Of a stretch of DNA of 41,696 bases, positions 7,739 to 18,500 are shown one piece after another. The notes below the pieces were generated by a model, which saw only the letters and a list, made by a program, of their open reading frames with translations, did not search any database and was not told the DNA's origin. Every line of letters begins with the position of its first letter. Within the stretch, counting starts at the first letter, position 1. The translations under genes and the position numbers were made by a program. Source of the DNA: a virus; IMG/VR virus record IMGVR_UViG_3300046804_002027, positions 1-41,696 of that record; one strand, written 5' to 3'.

Positions 7739-8172
7739 TTTGGAATTCCGATAATCAATACATTAACATCTACTGTTGCTGCACCACCTGCTGAAAATTT
7801 TGCTACTAAAGTTGCTTTTGATGTTGTAACATTATTAATAAATACAGAAACATTTTTTCCAGAATCAGTATTTCCTTTGTTCCAAGGTGTTGCAACAACA
7901 ATTGGAGGATACTTAAAACTAAAATCAATATCAAAAGATTTTTCTTCACCTGCTGTTACTGTTGCAGAATTTGCAATATTTTTTACTACGCCTAAGATTG
8001 ACGATTGTGATGTTGGTACAGAATTTGGTATTTCACCAACTCTTTCTATCTTAGTTATATTAGATGCTGTTGGAGAAACTTGTTTAACAAGATCATTAAT
8101 TGTTGTAACAATGCTATTAATATAAGCAACATCTAGTGGCTGGCCTCTTTGAGGGATTGGTAGTTGTGGCAT
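7735..8172 (-). CDS. minor tail / tail-tip protein with C-terminal beta-sandwich
   Basis: This 145-residue protein begins with PQLPIPQRGQPLDVAYINSI and a short helix (VTTINDLVKQV), a layout I associate with small tail-tip or fibre-associated proteins. The C-terminal 80 residues are strand-rich (EKSFDIDFSFKYPPIVVATPW, VSVFINNVTTSKATLVAKFS, VDVNVLIIGIPN) and resemble the H-type-lectin-like sandwich seen in phage receptor-binding proteins. It is the last structural gene before the replication module. There is no Shine-Dalgarno sequence; instead TGCTATAAT ends 8 bases before the ATG, suggesting a leaderless transcript starting at this gene. Receptor binding is inference. Confidence 0.65.
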   Translation of the reverse strand: MPQLPIPQRGQPLDVAYINSIVTTINDLVKQVSPTASNITKIERVGEIPNSVPTSQSSILGVVKNIANSATVTAGEEKSFDIDFSFKYPPIVVATPWNKGNTDSGKNVSVFINNVTTSKATLVAKFSAGGAATVDVNVLIIGIPN

Positions 8173-8180
8173 AATATATA

Positions 8181-8189
8181 ATTATAGCA
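8181..8189 (-). promoter_or_regulatory. extended -10 promoter (leaderless candidate) for last tail gene
   Basis: TGCTATAAT on the minus strand ends eight bases before the ATG at 8172, and no Shine-Dalgarno sequence is present. Transcription from it would start at or next to the start codon. No convincing -35 is seen. Confidence 0.6.
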
Positions 8190-8667
8190 CATGCTTAGCA
8201 GTTTTGATAAGTATATGATTTGAATTAATAATACGATCATACGTTGGTGAATGAATAATAATACTAAAATTATCAGTAGTATCGTCATCTAAATAAACAG
8301 AAAAAGATGGAGAAAATACTCTTCCATAATACTCATAATCGGATATTGTTGGTTCACCAGTAACTTTATTCAAAGCAAGGTAAACATCATAATAATTAAA
8401 TAGATAAGAGTTATTTGGAGTCCACCATAGATTAACAACATGTATTTTTTTTCCACCTGGCTGACTTATTTCTTCTACAATAGATTGATAGGCGGTTGTA
8501 GTAAGTTGTGTAACACTTGGTACTATAATTTCATGAATATCAGACCAATGAGAAATTCTATTTCTATCATTTGAAATAATTCTATATCTTAATTTATATT
8601 TTCCAGTTTCACCACTAAACTCTGGCAATGGGTCTATAATTGATTTTTTAATATTAGAATCTGCCAT
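8182..8667 (-). CDS. minor tail protein with fibronectin-III-like fold (probable)
   Basis: This 161-residue protein follows directly on the 374-residue tail protein with a TAATG overlap. Its sequence reads like one beta-sandwich: YKLRYRIISNDRNRISHWSD is typical of fibronectin-III strands describing an interaction surface, followed by VVNLWWTPNN, YYDVYLAL and FSIIIHSP strands. A Shine-Dalgarno sequence AGGTG precedes the ATG. It is likely an accessory protein of the tail tip or fibre, based on neighbours and fold. No enzyme motif is present. Confidence 0.65.
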   Translation of the reverse strand: MADSNIKKSIIDPLPEFSGETGKYKLRYRIISNDRNRISHWSDIHEIIVPSVTQLTTTAYQSIVEEISQPGGKKIHVVNLWWTPNNSYLFNYYDVYLALNKVTGEPTISDYEYYGRVFSPSFSVYLDDDTTDNFSIIIHSPTYDRIINSNHILIKTAKHVL

Positions 8668-9791
8668 TATTGAACACCTAATGCCATCCTAAATTCAATA
8701 TAATTATTTGTATTTGATGCTTTTAAAATTGGTTGTTCTGTTGAATTTTTAACTGTTGTATATGCAACTAATCCATAAAGTGGATTTTGTGTAGTTATAT
8801 TATCAACACGTATTGCATCTAAACCAACATAATAATCAGATGATAAAACTCCACCATCTACAACACACGAATAAATTTTTATTGATGTTACATCTTGCCA
8901 TGAAAATCCGCTATCTTGAACAGCATCTGAAAGACTTTTTTCAATAATATAATATCTATTTGATTTAAAATCAACACCATCATCATCTTTATTTACCTCA
9001 CAAACTAGTCTTGCTTTTTTGGTAGATGTATTAATAAAATCAACAATAATCTTAACTTTGTCAGTATCATCATACGTTGGATCTAATGTTAAACTTGCAG
9101 TTTTGTTAATTAATGAAAATCCAATTTTAATCTTATCTGATAGTGAGTTTTGTGATAAATTAAGAGAAAGTCCAGTCTTTAAAATATGATATACAGAAGA
9201 AAGATTTGTTGATGCAGTTGCATCTTTTATACTAGAAAAATCTCCAGCAATAATAACCATATTATTAAAAAATCTACATCTTTCATGATAATCATTTCTA
9301 TTTGATCTATAAAAAGTTCTATTATCTGAGTTGGCTTGAAAAACATCATATGCTACATCAATAACATTATCATCTTGAGAGTCTAATGGGGTTGTGATTT
9401 GAGGAATATTTGCTGGAGTTGTAGTAACATATTGCCAATTTTCTTCAGTTGAAAATAAAACAATATTACGACTATCAAAACCAGATGCTGCTGGATTTGA
9501 GCCTGCAGAGTATATTCCAATTTCTGTTATTTCGTATTTTTCTTGACTTGGAAGTTCTGCTGTAAAAACTAATTTATTAGTATTATTTTCATATACATAT
9601 CCTCTAGAAGAAATTGGAACTCTAAACATTTCAAAATCTAAAACTTCTTTTTGTGAGTATCCAACAAAATCATGAGCATCTAATGTTCCTAAAGGTTTTG
9701 CTCCACATCCAAATGCCATATAGGATGCATATGCTGGCGCTGTACCAAGCATGTACTTGGCAACTATCTCTTTTCCAGTATTAGTTATCAT
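8667..9791 (-). CDS. tail-tip / baseplate-associated protein
   Basis: This 374-residue protein starts with ITNTGKEIVAKYMLGTAPAYASYMAFGCG, followed by LVFTAELPSQEKYEITEIGIYSAGS. This pattern (a protein asserting an N-terminal attachment domain with 'EIGIY') is seen in phage tail-fibre and baseplate-attachment proteins. The remainder, about residues 150-374, is strand-rich and could be a carbohydrate-binding-like sandwich (GLSLNLS, IKIGFSLINKTASLTLD, KVKIIVDFIN, TSIKIYSCVV, YVGLDAIRVDN). The ATG at 9791 overlaps the preceding gene by ATGA and has GAGGAG 8 bases upstream. It probably docks or decorates the distal tail. Confidence 0.7.
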   Translation of the reverse strand: MITNTGKEIVAKYMLGTAPAYASYMAFGCGAKPLGTLDAHDFVGYSQKEVLDFEMFRVPISSRGYVYENNTNKLVFTAELPSQEKYEITEIGIYSAGSNPAASGFDSRNIVLFSTEENWQYVTTTPANIPQITTPLDSQDDNVIDVAYDVFQANSDNRTFYRSNRNDYHERCRFFNNMVIIAGDFSSIKDATASTNLSSVYHILKTGLSLNLSQNSLSDKIKIGFSLINKTASLTLDPTYDDTDKVKIIVDFINTSTKKARLVCEVNKDDDGVDFKSNRYYIIEKSLSDAVQDSGFSWQDVTSIKIYSCVVDGGVLSSDYYVGLDAIRVDNITTQNPLYGLVAYTTVKNSTEQPILKASNTNNYIEFRMALGVQ

Positions 9792-10558
9792 GACGTATAC
9801 TCCTCAATTAAGTCTGTATATATTGTACCACCAGAAAGAATCTGAATTTCAATATTTTCATCATTTTCCATATCTTTAGTTTCAATAACTATTCTTGCAT
9901 AACGGTTATAGTATGTTACTACTGCAGTATATATAAGATCAGTTCTTGGTGTTGTTGCAATATAAACATTTTTTCCATTTGTGCTTTCTGTTGTTGGAAC
10001 ATCTGGAATTTTATTATTTAACTTTATAGGAAAATTTAAAAAGTATGTATCTGATGTATCTTGAAGTGCTATTATTTTTTTAGGGTCATAGTTTGTTTTA
10101 AAATTAGAAATATTGACTATTGGCTGATAAACAATATTTTCTGGATTAACAAAATTGGTATTACTTAACAACAATAACTGTTGACCATTTATTTGTTCAA
10201 AAAATAAATATTTAATTTCATCCTGACCTATTGGATTTAGTGATGCTTCGTCAAAATCAACATATTGTGGAGTTGCTATTTTTACTGGAGACTTAACTGT
10301 AACTGAAGATACTGAAGGACTATAAGTAATACTACCACCACTGTTTGTTGATATTGAAGGCGATGGCGGAGTTGGTTCAACATAGGTAGATGGATTTGTT
10401 TGATTATTTGGAATTTGAAATCCTGGAACACCCATATAATCATCAGAAAAATTATTATTATATGAACCATTATTTGTACCAATTGGATTTATATTCGTAT
10501 ATGTTGATGTTGTTCCAGGTGCTATTAATCCAGGAACTCCCATATAATCATCTGACAT
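9788..10558 (-). CDS. tail protein with duplicated SDDYMGVPG motif
   Basis: This 256-residue protein is part of the distal tail operon. The N-terminal third is low-complexity, rich in N, P, S and T, and contains the motif SDDYMGVPG twice (at the start and about 38 residues later), suggesting a short attachment peptide that has been duplicated. The C-terminal part is beta-rich (DLIYTAVVTYYNRYARIVIETKDM, IEIQILSGGTIYTD). An upstream GTG at 10570 is open in frame, but I chose the ATG at 10558 because GAGG lies 6 bases upstream and the first motif copy begins there. The product is not assigned to a named family. Confidence 0.65.
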   Translation of the reverse strand: MSDDYMGVPGLIAPGTTSTYTNINPIGTNNGSYNNNFSDDYMGVPGFQIPNNQTNPSTYVEPTPPSPSISTNSGGSITYSPSVSSVTVKSPVKIATPQYVDFDEASLNPIGQDEIKYLFFEQINGQQLLLLSNTNFVNPENIVYQPIVNISNFKTNYDPKKIIALQDTSDTYFLNFPIKLNNKIPDVPTTESTNGKNVYIATTPRTDLIYTAVVTYYNRYARIVIETKDMENDENIEIQILSGGTIYTDLIEEYTS

Positions 10559-10559
10559 A

Positions 10560-13500
10560 TTACACCTCACTCAAATAAACTGTCATTTGTGGACCACGAT
10601 TATTTCTACTATATTCCATATTATAAATAATAAATCTAGAAGTTTCTGATGTAACTAAATTTATACCTTCTTGATTTTTATAATCAATTGAAACTAGATC
10701 TCCTAGTTGTAAGATTGGGGTAGCAAATATATTTACACCAATTGCTTTTTTAGGTGTCATAAGTTTGCTTATTATCCAGCCCATTAAACTTTCTGCATCG
10801 TCTGAATTTTGAATATAATCACTTTCTATAGAAAATTCATTTTTTCCATATGTCATTCTACTTATTTTAATATTATCATATTGTTGTTTTTCAATCAGTG
10901 GAGAATAGACTATAGTATCTCCTTTTAACTCTGGATCTGAAAAACTTGATCGTTTTTTGAAATAATCATCTACCGTTAATTCTGCTGATCCATCTTGTGT
11001 AAATGCAATTCCATTAATATTTACAAAATTATATGACTCTGTACCCAATCCAAGTATTGAATCAGTTGCATTGAAAATTAAAAATTCTGCACCATACGCA
11101 TCTGCCTGAAATCCTGAAACAATATATTCTTTTACTTTATCTGGCATTTTAATAATTTGTGCTGAAAGTGCTGGATATGCATTATCAAATCTAATATTAA
11201 AATATGCACACTCTCTCATAATTGTTCCAAACTCTTCAAAATAAACCTTAAATTTATTTGGCTCTGCTGGACTTATTCCAGATAAATATGTTTGTTGAAA
11301 TATTCCACTTAAAGCATACTTATTTAATGATTGATTAGATGCAACAAGATCTCCTCCAAAAACTGATGCCATTGGCTCAGTAATAGACTCTCCAGTATTT
11401 TGAGAATAATTTTCTGTCATTGCAAAAACATTTTCAAACATGCATTTTGATGCACCACGAGTAAATAAAGCAATGTCATTATATTTTGGTAAAGGATTTT
11501 TATCATCTACTGTTGCAATTAAAACATTATTAAGATATAAGAAAAACCTTCTTGAATTTGTACTTAACACATTATCTAAATATTCAACAGATAAATCATA
11601 TACTGTTGGATTTTGTTCTTGATATTTTCTAGATACTCCAACAAAGTTTCCAGAATCTGATAAAATATTTCCAGTACCGCTCCAAAGTAATTCTGGTATA
11701 GCATTTGAAGATGATGAATCTTTATTTATTTTATAAAATATAATATTAGCATTATCCTTTGTTCCACCATCTAAAGAAATTATTTCAAAATAATATCCAT
11801 TATTTGTTTCTGAGTTTAGCAAAACTGCAATGCCACCAGAGTTTCCAGAAACATTAGTACTTTGATTTGGAGAACTAGAATTTGATTGATAGTATGTTGT
11901 TCCATCTAGGGTAGTTACTTTTGTATAAATTTTATTATTTTCATCTTTAGATTGTCCAATATTTGCACCAATAATTCTAATTCTAGTTCCAAAATGTTTA
12001 AATCTATCTTCTAATGTTTTATAAACATAACTAATATGATTTAATTGTTTTGGATCAGTTGTTGTAAAATTTGGTCCTTTAATAACTAAAGCAGAAGATT
12101 GTACAATTCCTTTGTTTTTACTTGGATCAATTTTATTAATTTTTAATATTTCAGATTCTGTTAATGCTGTTTGAGATAAATATCTTTTAACAATTCCATT
12201 AACTGTTCCTCTTTTTGCTAAATCATTACTTACTCCTGCTGCTCCAGTAGTAACTGATCCATCAAATGTTGTTGAACCAAACAAGTATTGCGATTGCATT
12301 TCACAACCTCTTCTATTTGTTTGATCTGTCCAATAAGGTTGTAATCCAGAATAATGAGAAGTCACCTGAGTTCCAAATTGACCCCTACCATGTTTTGCTA
12401 CTGCTCCATTTTGCATTCTAGTTACATTATTTACTATTTCATAATATGGCTCTGCAAAAATTCTAACACGTCCAGTATGATATATTTTTCCATTATATGG
12501 TAAATTATTTAAATAATACTTGTACTCTGAGTCACTACTAATCCATACATTACCAGTTCCATCAACATTATATTCGACTGCATCATATTTAATAACTTCT
12601 CCATTAGCATATAAATATCCTTGATGTCTTACCATTAAATAAGTGCTTTCACCAAAATCAATTGTATTATTTATTAAAATATTATTTTCTACAGTTGGTA
12701 AACTACTAGATAATTCTTGATTAAGTGTAAGTGCTGCAAGACTATACCCAGTTGTTTTTCCTTCTTTTTGCAATTCTTGTATATCTACTATTTCCCATAA
12801 TTTAGATGGTTTATATACCCAGTTTTTATTTTCTGCACTTAATGCAGTTTCTTCTCCTAATGCAGTATATGTTTTATCAATATACCTTGACTTATATGTT
12901 ATCTTACCATCATTATAAATTCTTTTATCTTGAGATGCTATTGAAACAATATTTGGAAGATTGTTTGATGTTATTTTTTTATTTTTAGTTATATTTTCTT
13001 TCATATGTGTTGGAGAACCAATAAGTTTATAAGTAGAAGATCTTTCTGATGCATTTGGCATTAAGTAATTTTTGCTCATTACAACAAAATTATTATATTC
13101 ATCAAAAAACATTGAAGTTTGTGTTGATACTGCTAAATCATTTAATACTTCAGCAAGATTTCTATCTGGACCAACAAAAAAATATGGAATTACTGGATCT
13201 TTTTCTCCAAAATTTCTTTTATAAACATAATTGCTAAAACCAATATAATCTAATAACAATGATATTGCATAACTTAAAGAAACATTGGTTATAAAAAGTT
13301 GTGGTGCTGGCATCGATTCAAAATGAAAATAAAGATCTCTTAACTCAATTGATATTGTTCCACCAGTTATATCTGCTTGTGGAAAACCTTCTGAATATAA
13401 ACTCTTAATTGGAACTGTATAATCATAACCATTAACATTAACAATAGTTTCATAAAATGTAAATTTAATATTTTTTCTTAAATAATCTTTAATAATACTA

Positions 13501-14909
13501 TTTTGATTACTTTCATTAAATGCCTGTTGATCATCAAAAATATTAATAGATCCAGTTGATGCTAATAGTTGGCCAATTGGCAATGCTCCAGAACCAAGAT
13601 CTCCTAAAGATTTTGTAACTTTAAAATCAATAACATTTGATGAAATGTCTACTAACAATCTTGGGGAAAATTCAATTAAATCAAATGTTGATTCTGATTT
13701 ATTCATAGTGTCAACCACAATCCTAATGCCACGAATATAATCAAACTCTCTATATTTTATTCTGTTAGTTGCTGGCTCTATAAATGAATTTGGAGAAGTA
13801 AGATCTGTTACAAAATGTTTTGTTTGATCTAAAGAATCATCTGCTAAAAACCATGTATACTCTGGAACAAATAAATCATATTCATCAGTTGTTTCATTCC
13901 AGACATGATAGGTTCCTTTTTCTGTTAAGTTTGAAATAACTAAATATGCATATCCGTCTACTGATTTTTCAGGCAGTAATGTAGTAGAACTTAAAACCTC
14001 TGCATGTATAAAACGACCTTGAAATTGTGTTGGAATTTTTAAACCATAGGAAAGTTCTACATATCCGTCTTCTTTAATAACTGCAGTTCCATCTGCTCTT
14101 GTAGAAGTAGCATTAAATTCTTGAACAGTTACCCATTGGTTTCCTATAAGAGTTTGTATCTTCCAATTTTTTGGAGTTGTTTTATTAATATCTCCATAAA
14201 AAACATCAGGAAAATTTTTTGTTGGAGTTATAGAAGTTCCAAGATCTACGCTACCAACATTTGTTTGCATTTTAATAATAATTCTATTTGCTGGCAATGT
14301 ATTTTTATAAACAACAAATGGTGCAGCATCATCAATATAGTACATTGTTCCAACTGGTCTGTTTGCTATACCTCTTTCTGTGGTATTTGCTGAACTCACA
14401 GATTCTCTTTCTGTTCTATAGGATGTCCAATATCTGAATTGATCATTTCTTGTTGGCATGTAATATCTTGGACGTTGTGTAAAATATATTCCTTGATTAT
14501 TTAAAGCATCTGTAGTATAGTATGGAACATATTTACTATTTAAAAGTAACATTTTATTTATTCCAGACCTTGGTCTAAATGGTTTAAGACAATCTTCTAA
14601 AGAATAGTAAAGATTATACTTTTCTTTTATTGAAGTATATAAAATTGGAGTATCTTGATTGTCATATCCCCCATCAACTACAATATCAGCATCTGTAGCA
14701 CCAGTATAAAAATTTCCAGAATCGTATTGATCAAAAGTTGATTGTATTGTTGTATACCTTGTGTCTGAACTTTGTGGTCTGTATCTATAATTTCCAACTT
14801 TAAAAATATTATCAGGCATATTCATATTCCACTCAGCAATTATTTTAGATTTTAATCTAATTGTTGGTGAATTTAAAAAATGATTTTTTAAAGTATCATT
14901 TTGAAACAT
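10560..14909 (-). CDS. large tail hub / tail-associated protein with ConA-like insert
   Basis: This 1,449-residue protein is the largest distal tail component. It starts with MFQNDTLKNHF at 14909; a longer frame is open, but GGAAG lies just upstream of this ATG and it overlaps the preceding stop as TAATG. Residues about 1-420 are strand-rich. The region around 420-800 resembles baseplate-hub proteins of Gram-positive siphoviruses. Residues about 960-1160 look like a concanavalin-A-like jellyroll (GYYFEIISLDGG, YDLSVEYLDN, RRFFLYLNNVLIATVDD, ALFTRGASKCMFEN). The C-terminus (ILQLGDLVSIDYKNQEG ... GPQMTVYLSEV) is a typical ending of tail hub proteins of phages. It probably forms the tail tip with carbohydrate-binding capacity; the exact hub assignment is inferred. 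Confidence 0.75.
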   Translation of the reverse strand: MFQNDTLKNHFLNSPTIRLKSKIIAEWNMNMPDNIFKVGNYRYRPQSSDTRYTTIQSTFDQYDSGNFYTGATDADIVVDGGYDNQDTPILYTSIKEKYNLYYSLEDCLKPFRPRSGINKMLLLNSKYVPYYTTDALNNQGIYFTQRPRYYMPTRNDQFRYWTSYRTERESVSSANTTERGIANRPVGTMYYIDDAAPFVVYKNTLPANRIIIKMQTNVGSVDLGTSITPTKNFPDVFYGDINKTTPKNWKIQTLIGNQWVTVQEFNATSTRADGTAVIKEDGYVELSYGLKIPTQFQGRFIHAEVLSSTTLLPEKSVDGYAYLVISNLTEKGTYHVWNETTDEYDLFVPEYTWFLADDSLDQTKHFVTDLTSPNSFIEPATNRIKYREFDYIRGIRIVVDTMNKSESTFDLIEFSPRLLVDISSNVIDFKVTKSLGDLGSGALPIGQLLASTGSINIFDDQQAFNESNQNSIIKDYLRKNIKFTFYETIVNVNGYDYTVPIKSLYSEGFPQADITGGTISIELRDLYFHFESMPAPQLFITNVSLSYAISLLLDYIGFSNYVYKRNFGEKDPVIPYFFVGPDRNLAEVLNDLAVSTQTSMFFDEYNNFVVMSKNYLMPNASERSSTYKLIGSPTHMKENITKNKKITSNNLPNIVSIASQDKRIYNDGKITYKSRYIDKTYTALGEETALSAENKNWVYKPSKLWEIVDIQELQKEGKTTGYSLAALTLNQELSSSLPTVENNILINNTIDFGESTYLMVRHQGYLYANGEVIKYDAVEYNVDGTGNVWISSDSEYKYYLNNLPYNGKIYHTGRVRIFAEPYYEIVNNVTRMQNGAVAKHGRGQFGTQVTSHYSGLQPYWTDQTNRRGCEMQSQYLFGSTTFDGSVTTGAAGVSNDLAKRGTVNGIVKRYLSQTALTESEILKINKIDPSKNKGIVQSSALVIKGPNFTTTDPKQLNHISYVYKTLEDRFKHFGTRIRIIGANIGQSKDENNKIYTKVTTLDGTTYYQSNSSSPNQSTNVSGNSGGIAVLLNSETNNGYYFEIISLDGGTKDNANIIFYKINKDSSSSNAIPELLWSGTGNILSDSGNFVGVSRKYQEQNPTVYDLSVEYLDNVLSTNSRRFFLYLNNVLIATVDDKNPLPKYNDIALFTRGASKCMFENVFAMTENYSQNTGESITEPMASVFGGDLVASNQSLNKYALSGIFQQTYLSGISPAEPNKFKVYFEEFGTIMRECAYFNIRFDNAYPALSAQIIKMPDKVKEYIVSGFQADAYGAEFLIFNATDSILGLGTESYNFVNINGIAFTQDGSAELTVDDYFKKRSSFSDPELKGDTIVYSPLIEKQQYDNIKISRMTYGKNEFSIESDYIQNSDDAESLMGWIISKLMTPKKAIGVNIFATPILQLGDLVSIDYKNQEGINLVTSETSRFIIYNMEYSRNNRGPQMTVYLSEV

Positions 14910-15529
14910 TATACTTCTTCCAATGATACAGACACATTCCATAAGTCATGATTTGTTCTACCTCTTTTTTCAACACTATAACTAAAATCATTAAAGTATA
15001 CTTGAACAATCTCATTATATCCAGTTAAGTGTTGAAATGCTGCATCATTTTTTCCAAAGTTATTATACTTATCATATGCTAAAAACATCCAAAATGGACC
15101 TTTATGGTTTTCATACCAATCAAGAAGTTCTACTCCACCTGCACCACCGTCTGCAGTATATTCTGTAGTTTGATCTGCAACACCAACGGCATCAAACTCA
15201 GCAACATTTGGATATGCTCTTGATGGTAAATTTTGCCATGAAAAAGAAATTGTTAGTTTATCTGCAATATGATATGACCTCATATTTCCATTAATCATTC
15301 TTTCTCTTTGTTCAATTCTATTAGGTTTAAAATCAAGTGCTGATCTATTGTGGTCAGATAAAATAATAAATTGATTTATACCACCAGTAGTTAAAGATAA
15401 GTCAGCACCAACCTCTTGTCCAGTAGGAACATAAAGACCATCTATAAGAGTTCCAGCATTTTCAGACCACAAAACTCCTTGTGGCCGTGTATGTCTTTTT
15501 CTTCCTACTAAATATGCTGATGTTGCCAT
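14909..15529 (-). CDS. distal tail-like minor tail protein
   Basis: This 206-residue protein follows the tape measure directly (TAATG overlap, with AGGGG as Shine-Dalgarno). In siphoviruses the gene after the tape measure usually encodes the distal tail protein that caps the tube and connects to the hub. The sequence is strand-rich (TISFSWQNLPSR, NHDLWNVSVSLEEV) and includes FWMFLAYDKYNNFG, consistent with a tube-like or distal-tail-like fold, but I cannot confirm the family from residues alone. The call rests mainly on gene order. Confidence 0.65.
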   Translation of the reverse strand: MATSAYLVGRKRHTRPQGVLWSENAGTLIDGLYVPTGQEVGADLSLTTGGINQFIILSDHNRSALDFKPNRIEQRERMINGNMRSYHIADKLTISFSWQNLPSRAYPNVAEFDAVGVADQTTEYTADGGAGGVELLDWYENHKGPFWMFLAYDKYNNFGKNDAAFQHLTGYNEIVQVYFNDFSYSVEKRGRTNHDLWNVSVSLEEV

Positions 15530-18500
15530 TATCTATTACCCCTAATTCTTTGTGCATCAACCTGTCTAATTTGATTAATTACAGTTCTTGCAATATCGTT
15601 TGGATTAGCATTGCTGTTAGATACATTAACACTAAGGTTATAATTATACAACGAATTGCTGCTATTTGGTAATTGACCTTTATTAATTCTATCCATATTG
15701 TCAATACCTATTGTATCTACTGCTTTTTTCTTTACAACATATTCTCCAGCAGATAGCATTGCAGGAATTTTATCCATTCCTTTTGCATATCCACCACCTG
15801 CAAAGTAATTTATAAAGCCACCATTTTTAATCTTAAAAATACCATCTTCATCCATAATATTATTTGTAGGCTTGTTTATTTTTCTAGATCTTCCTATTCT
15901 CTGAATAAGATTTGCAATTTCTCCAGGTGCTTTTGATCCTGGCTTTACTAGTGATGGATCATATTTCATAGATCTAGTTACATATCCACTGCCAGACTGA
16001 ACAAGTTGAACCGCTTTCAACTTAAATCCTTTATCTGATCCTGGTAACCAATTTGTTGTATAACTATTGTCTTTTATACCAATATATCCTTGATTCATTA
16101 AACTTTGTATATTAGAAAATATTTCTGGGCTTTGTTTTCCTCCTGCAGGAAATGCACCTGTTGCTCCAATTTCTGATAAACGTAAACCAGTCGTGCCTTG
16201 CACATCACTATAATTTAAAAATCCTTTAGATTGTAAAATTTTAAACTGTGTTAATGGGTTTAATTTTGGCTTATATGTATTTGGTCCATAATAATTGCTA
16301 TCCAATTTTCTTGTGCTAAGTTTATCAAAATACATTCCTGGACCCATACTTCTTCCAGTAAGAATTGAAACTTGATCCATTGGTTTAATTTTATCAATAA
16401 TTTCTTGACTAGAATGTGTGCTACCTTTAATTGTAGACAGTGCTTTTGCTCCTGGACCAGTTGCAAGTTTTCCAGCAACTCTACCTGCTGGAATTGGTGC
16501 AACAGAAAGTGCTGCAGAAATATTATCTCCATATGAAGATTTTGTATTCATTCCAAGAATTTGTTTTGCTTGAAGAATGCCGACTGATATTGGATTAAAC
16601 CCACCAAGAGGAGCAAGATCTTGTAATGTTCTTCCTATTTGAGGCAATCCAAAAAAGTTAGCAGTTTGTTCCCAATTTTCTTTTTGCAATATTGGAGGGG
16701 TTTTCTTTGAGTTAGTTGTAATTCTTTCCTGCCACGCCCCACCGCCACTTGCTAATTTCTTGGCATTAAGCATCTCAAATAAATCAACACCATATTTTCT
16801 TACACTTGATGCATTTACAACATATTCTCCATTTGAAAGCATTGCTGGTATAGAGTCAGATGTTGATGTTCCTGGCCCACGAACTTTTCCTCCATAATTA
16901 AATCCAAACCTATCTCGTAAGTAATCCGCAGCATCTTGCCTTAATGTTCCAGCAACTGGAGCAGATGGTAAAAATGGATTATTCTTTTGAGTAAATCTAT
17001 CTAATGTAGCACCAGTTCTTTGACCAGTTTGTAGTTCAGATTTTGGCTGAGGAGCAATAACTTTATTCTTTGCCTCTACATATGCTTCTGCTGCCTTAAC
17101 CATCTTTTCAATTTCAAGAACACTTAGACCAATTGACTCTCTAAGGTTATTTACTTTTGTAACATAAGTTTCAAATGTTTCTCTTGCTTCTTTAATAGAT
17201 GCCTTTAGTGCTCCAGCATCTCCAACTACACCTCGTAAAACATTCTTTATATATGTTTCTGAGTTAGTATTTACCCCTGCATTTTTTGCTAAGTCTAAAC
17301 CTTCTAGAGCATTATCAATTTCTTTTCTTGTTAATCCCATTTGTTCTGTAGTTAGTTGTCTAACAGTTTTAAGCATATCTATTTCTTTTTTACGTAATTC
17401 ATCTTTTTGATTTTCAAATTCAATCTCTTCACGAAGTCTACCTTTATAAGTTACATTATTAATATCTTGTTCTTTTCTTTGTTCTAAGATTCCCCTCTTA
17501 CGTTCCATTTGAGATTGTGCTTCAAGTTCACGAATAGATTGTATTGCAGATGCTGCTCCAGACATGTCTCCTTCTGAAAGAGCCTTGGCCAATGAGAATC
17601 GTCCTTGTTGTAATTTATTAATTTCTTCTTGTCTCTTTTGAATATCATCAAGGTACTTTATTTGATCATCATAATATTTTGTAATAGCATCTTCTTGCTC
17701 TTGAATTCTAGCAAGAGCATAATCATTTTCTACGTTTCTTCTTTCTTGTAATGCTAACTCTTGCTCAAATTGTAAATCATATACATACTGGTTATAATCA
17801 AGAATATTTCTTGCTCTTTCTAACTGTTCTTTAAACAATTCTCCTATTGGTTTTACTGCGCTTTGAACAAGTTCTAGTTCTTTTGCTTTTGCAGTTAGTT
17901 GTTCCATTAACAAAACTGCTTCTTTTAAATTTTTAGCATTTGCTATTGCTTTTGCTGCATCTGGATTATTTACAATATCTAAAGCAGTGGCTGCTTCTAC
18001 TCCAGCCTTTGCTAATCTCTTAAGAGCCTTAACCTGATTATCTCTTAGTGCAATTTCTTCTTTTAGATATTTTATTAAATCAAATTTATCTTTACCATCG
18101 CCAGATAAATCTATATACTTTTTAAACTCTTTAGCAAGTTCAGCATATGTTTTCTTAATATTATCTAATCTATCTTTAGATTGATTTTGTACTGCAACTA
18201 ATCCAATTTCTGCTCTTATTGCTGCTACAGTATTTTCACCATAAGTTTTTACTGCAGCATTTCTTCTTTCTATTGCAGTAGCATATGCTTGAGTTTGATC
18301 AATTAACCCAAAACTTACTAATTGCAACATCAATGTTTTTTGACCTGCATCACCCAAGTTTTTAACAAATTTTGCTAATTCTGGATTATCTTTCTTTAAT
18401 GCCTTATCAAGCATTAATGTAGTTGCAAGTTCTCTTACATTTGGATTTAATGAACTTATTACAGAGTCAAGAGAAGCCCATGCAGCATCATATTGTTTAA

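Noticed and set aside
14121-14393. 90-residue plus-strand frame rich in C, I, N and S
   Set aside because: It is antisense to the large tail protein and has the composition of an AT-rich complement strand; the entire window is otherwise minus-strand coding.
16260-16532. Overlapping minus-strand 90-residue frame inside the tape measure
   Set aside because: It is a second-frame shadow, rich in L and Q with no domain, within a gene that is clearly coding in the main frame.
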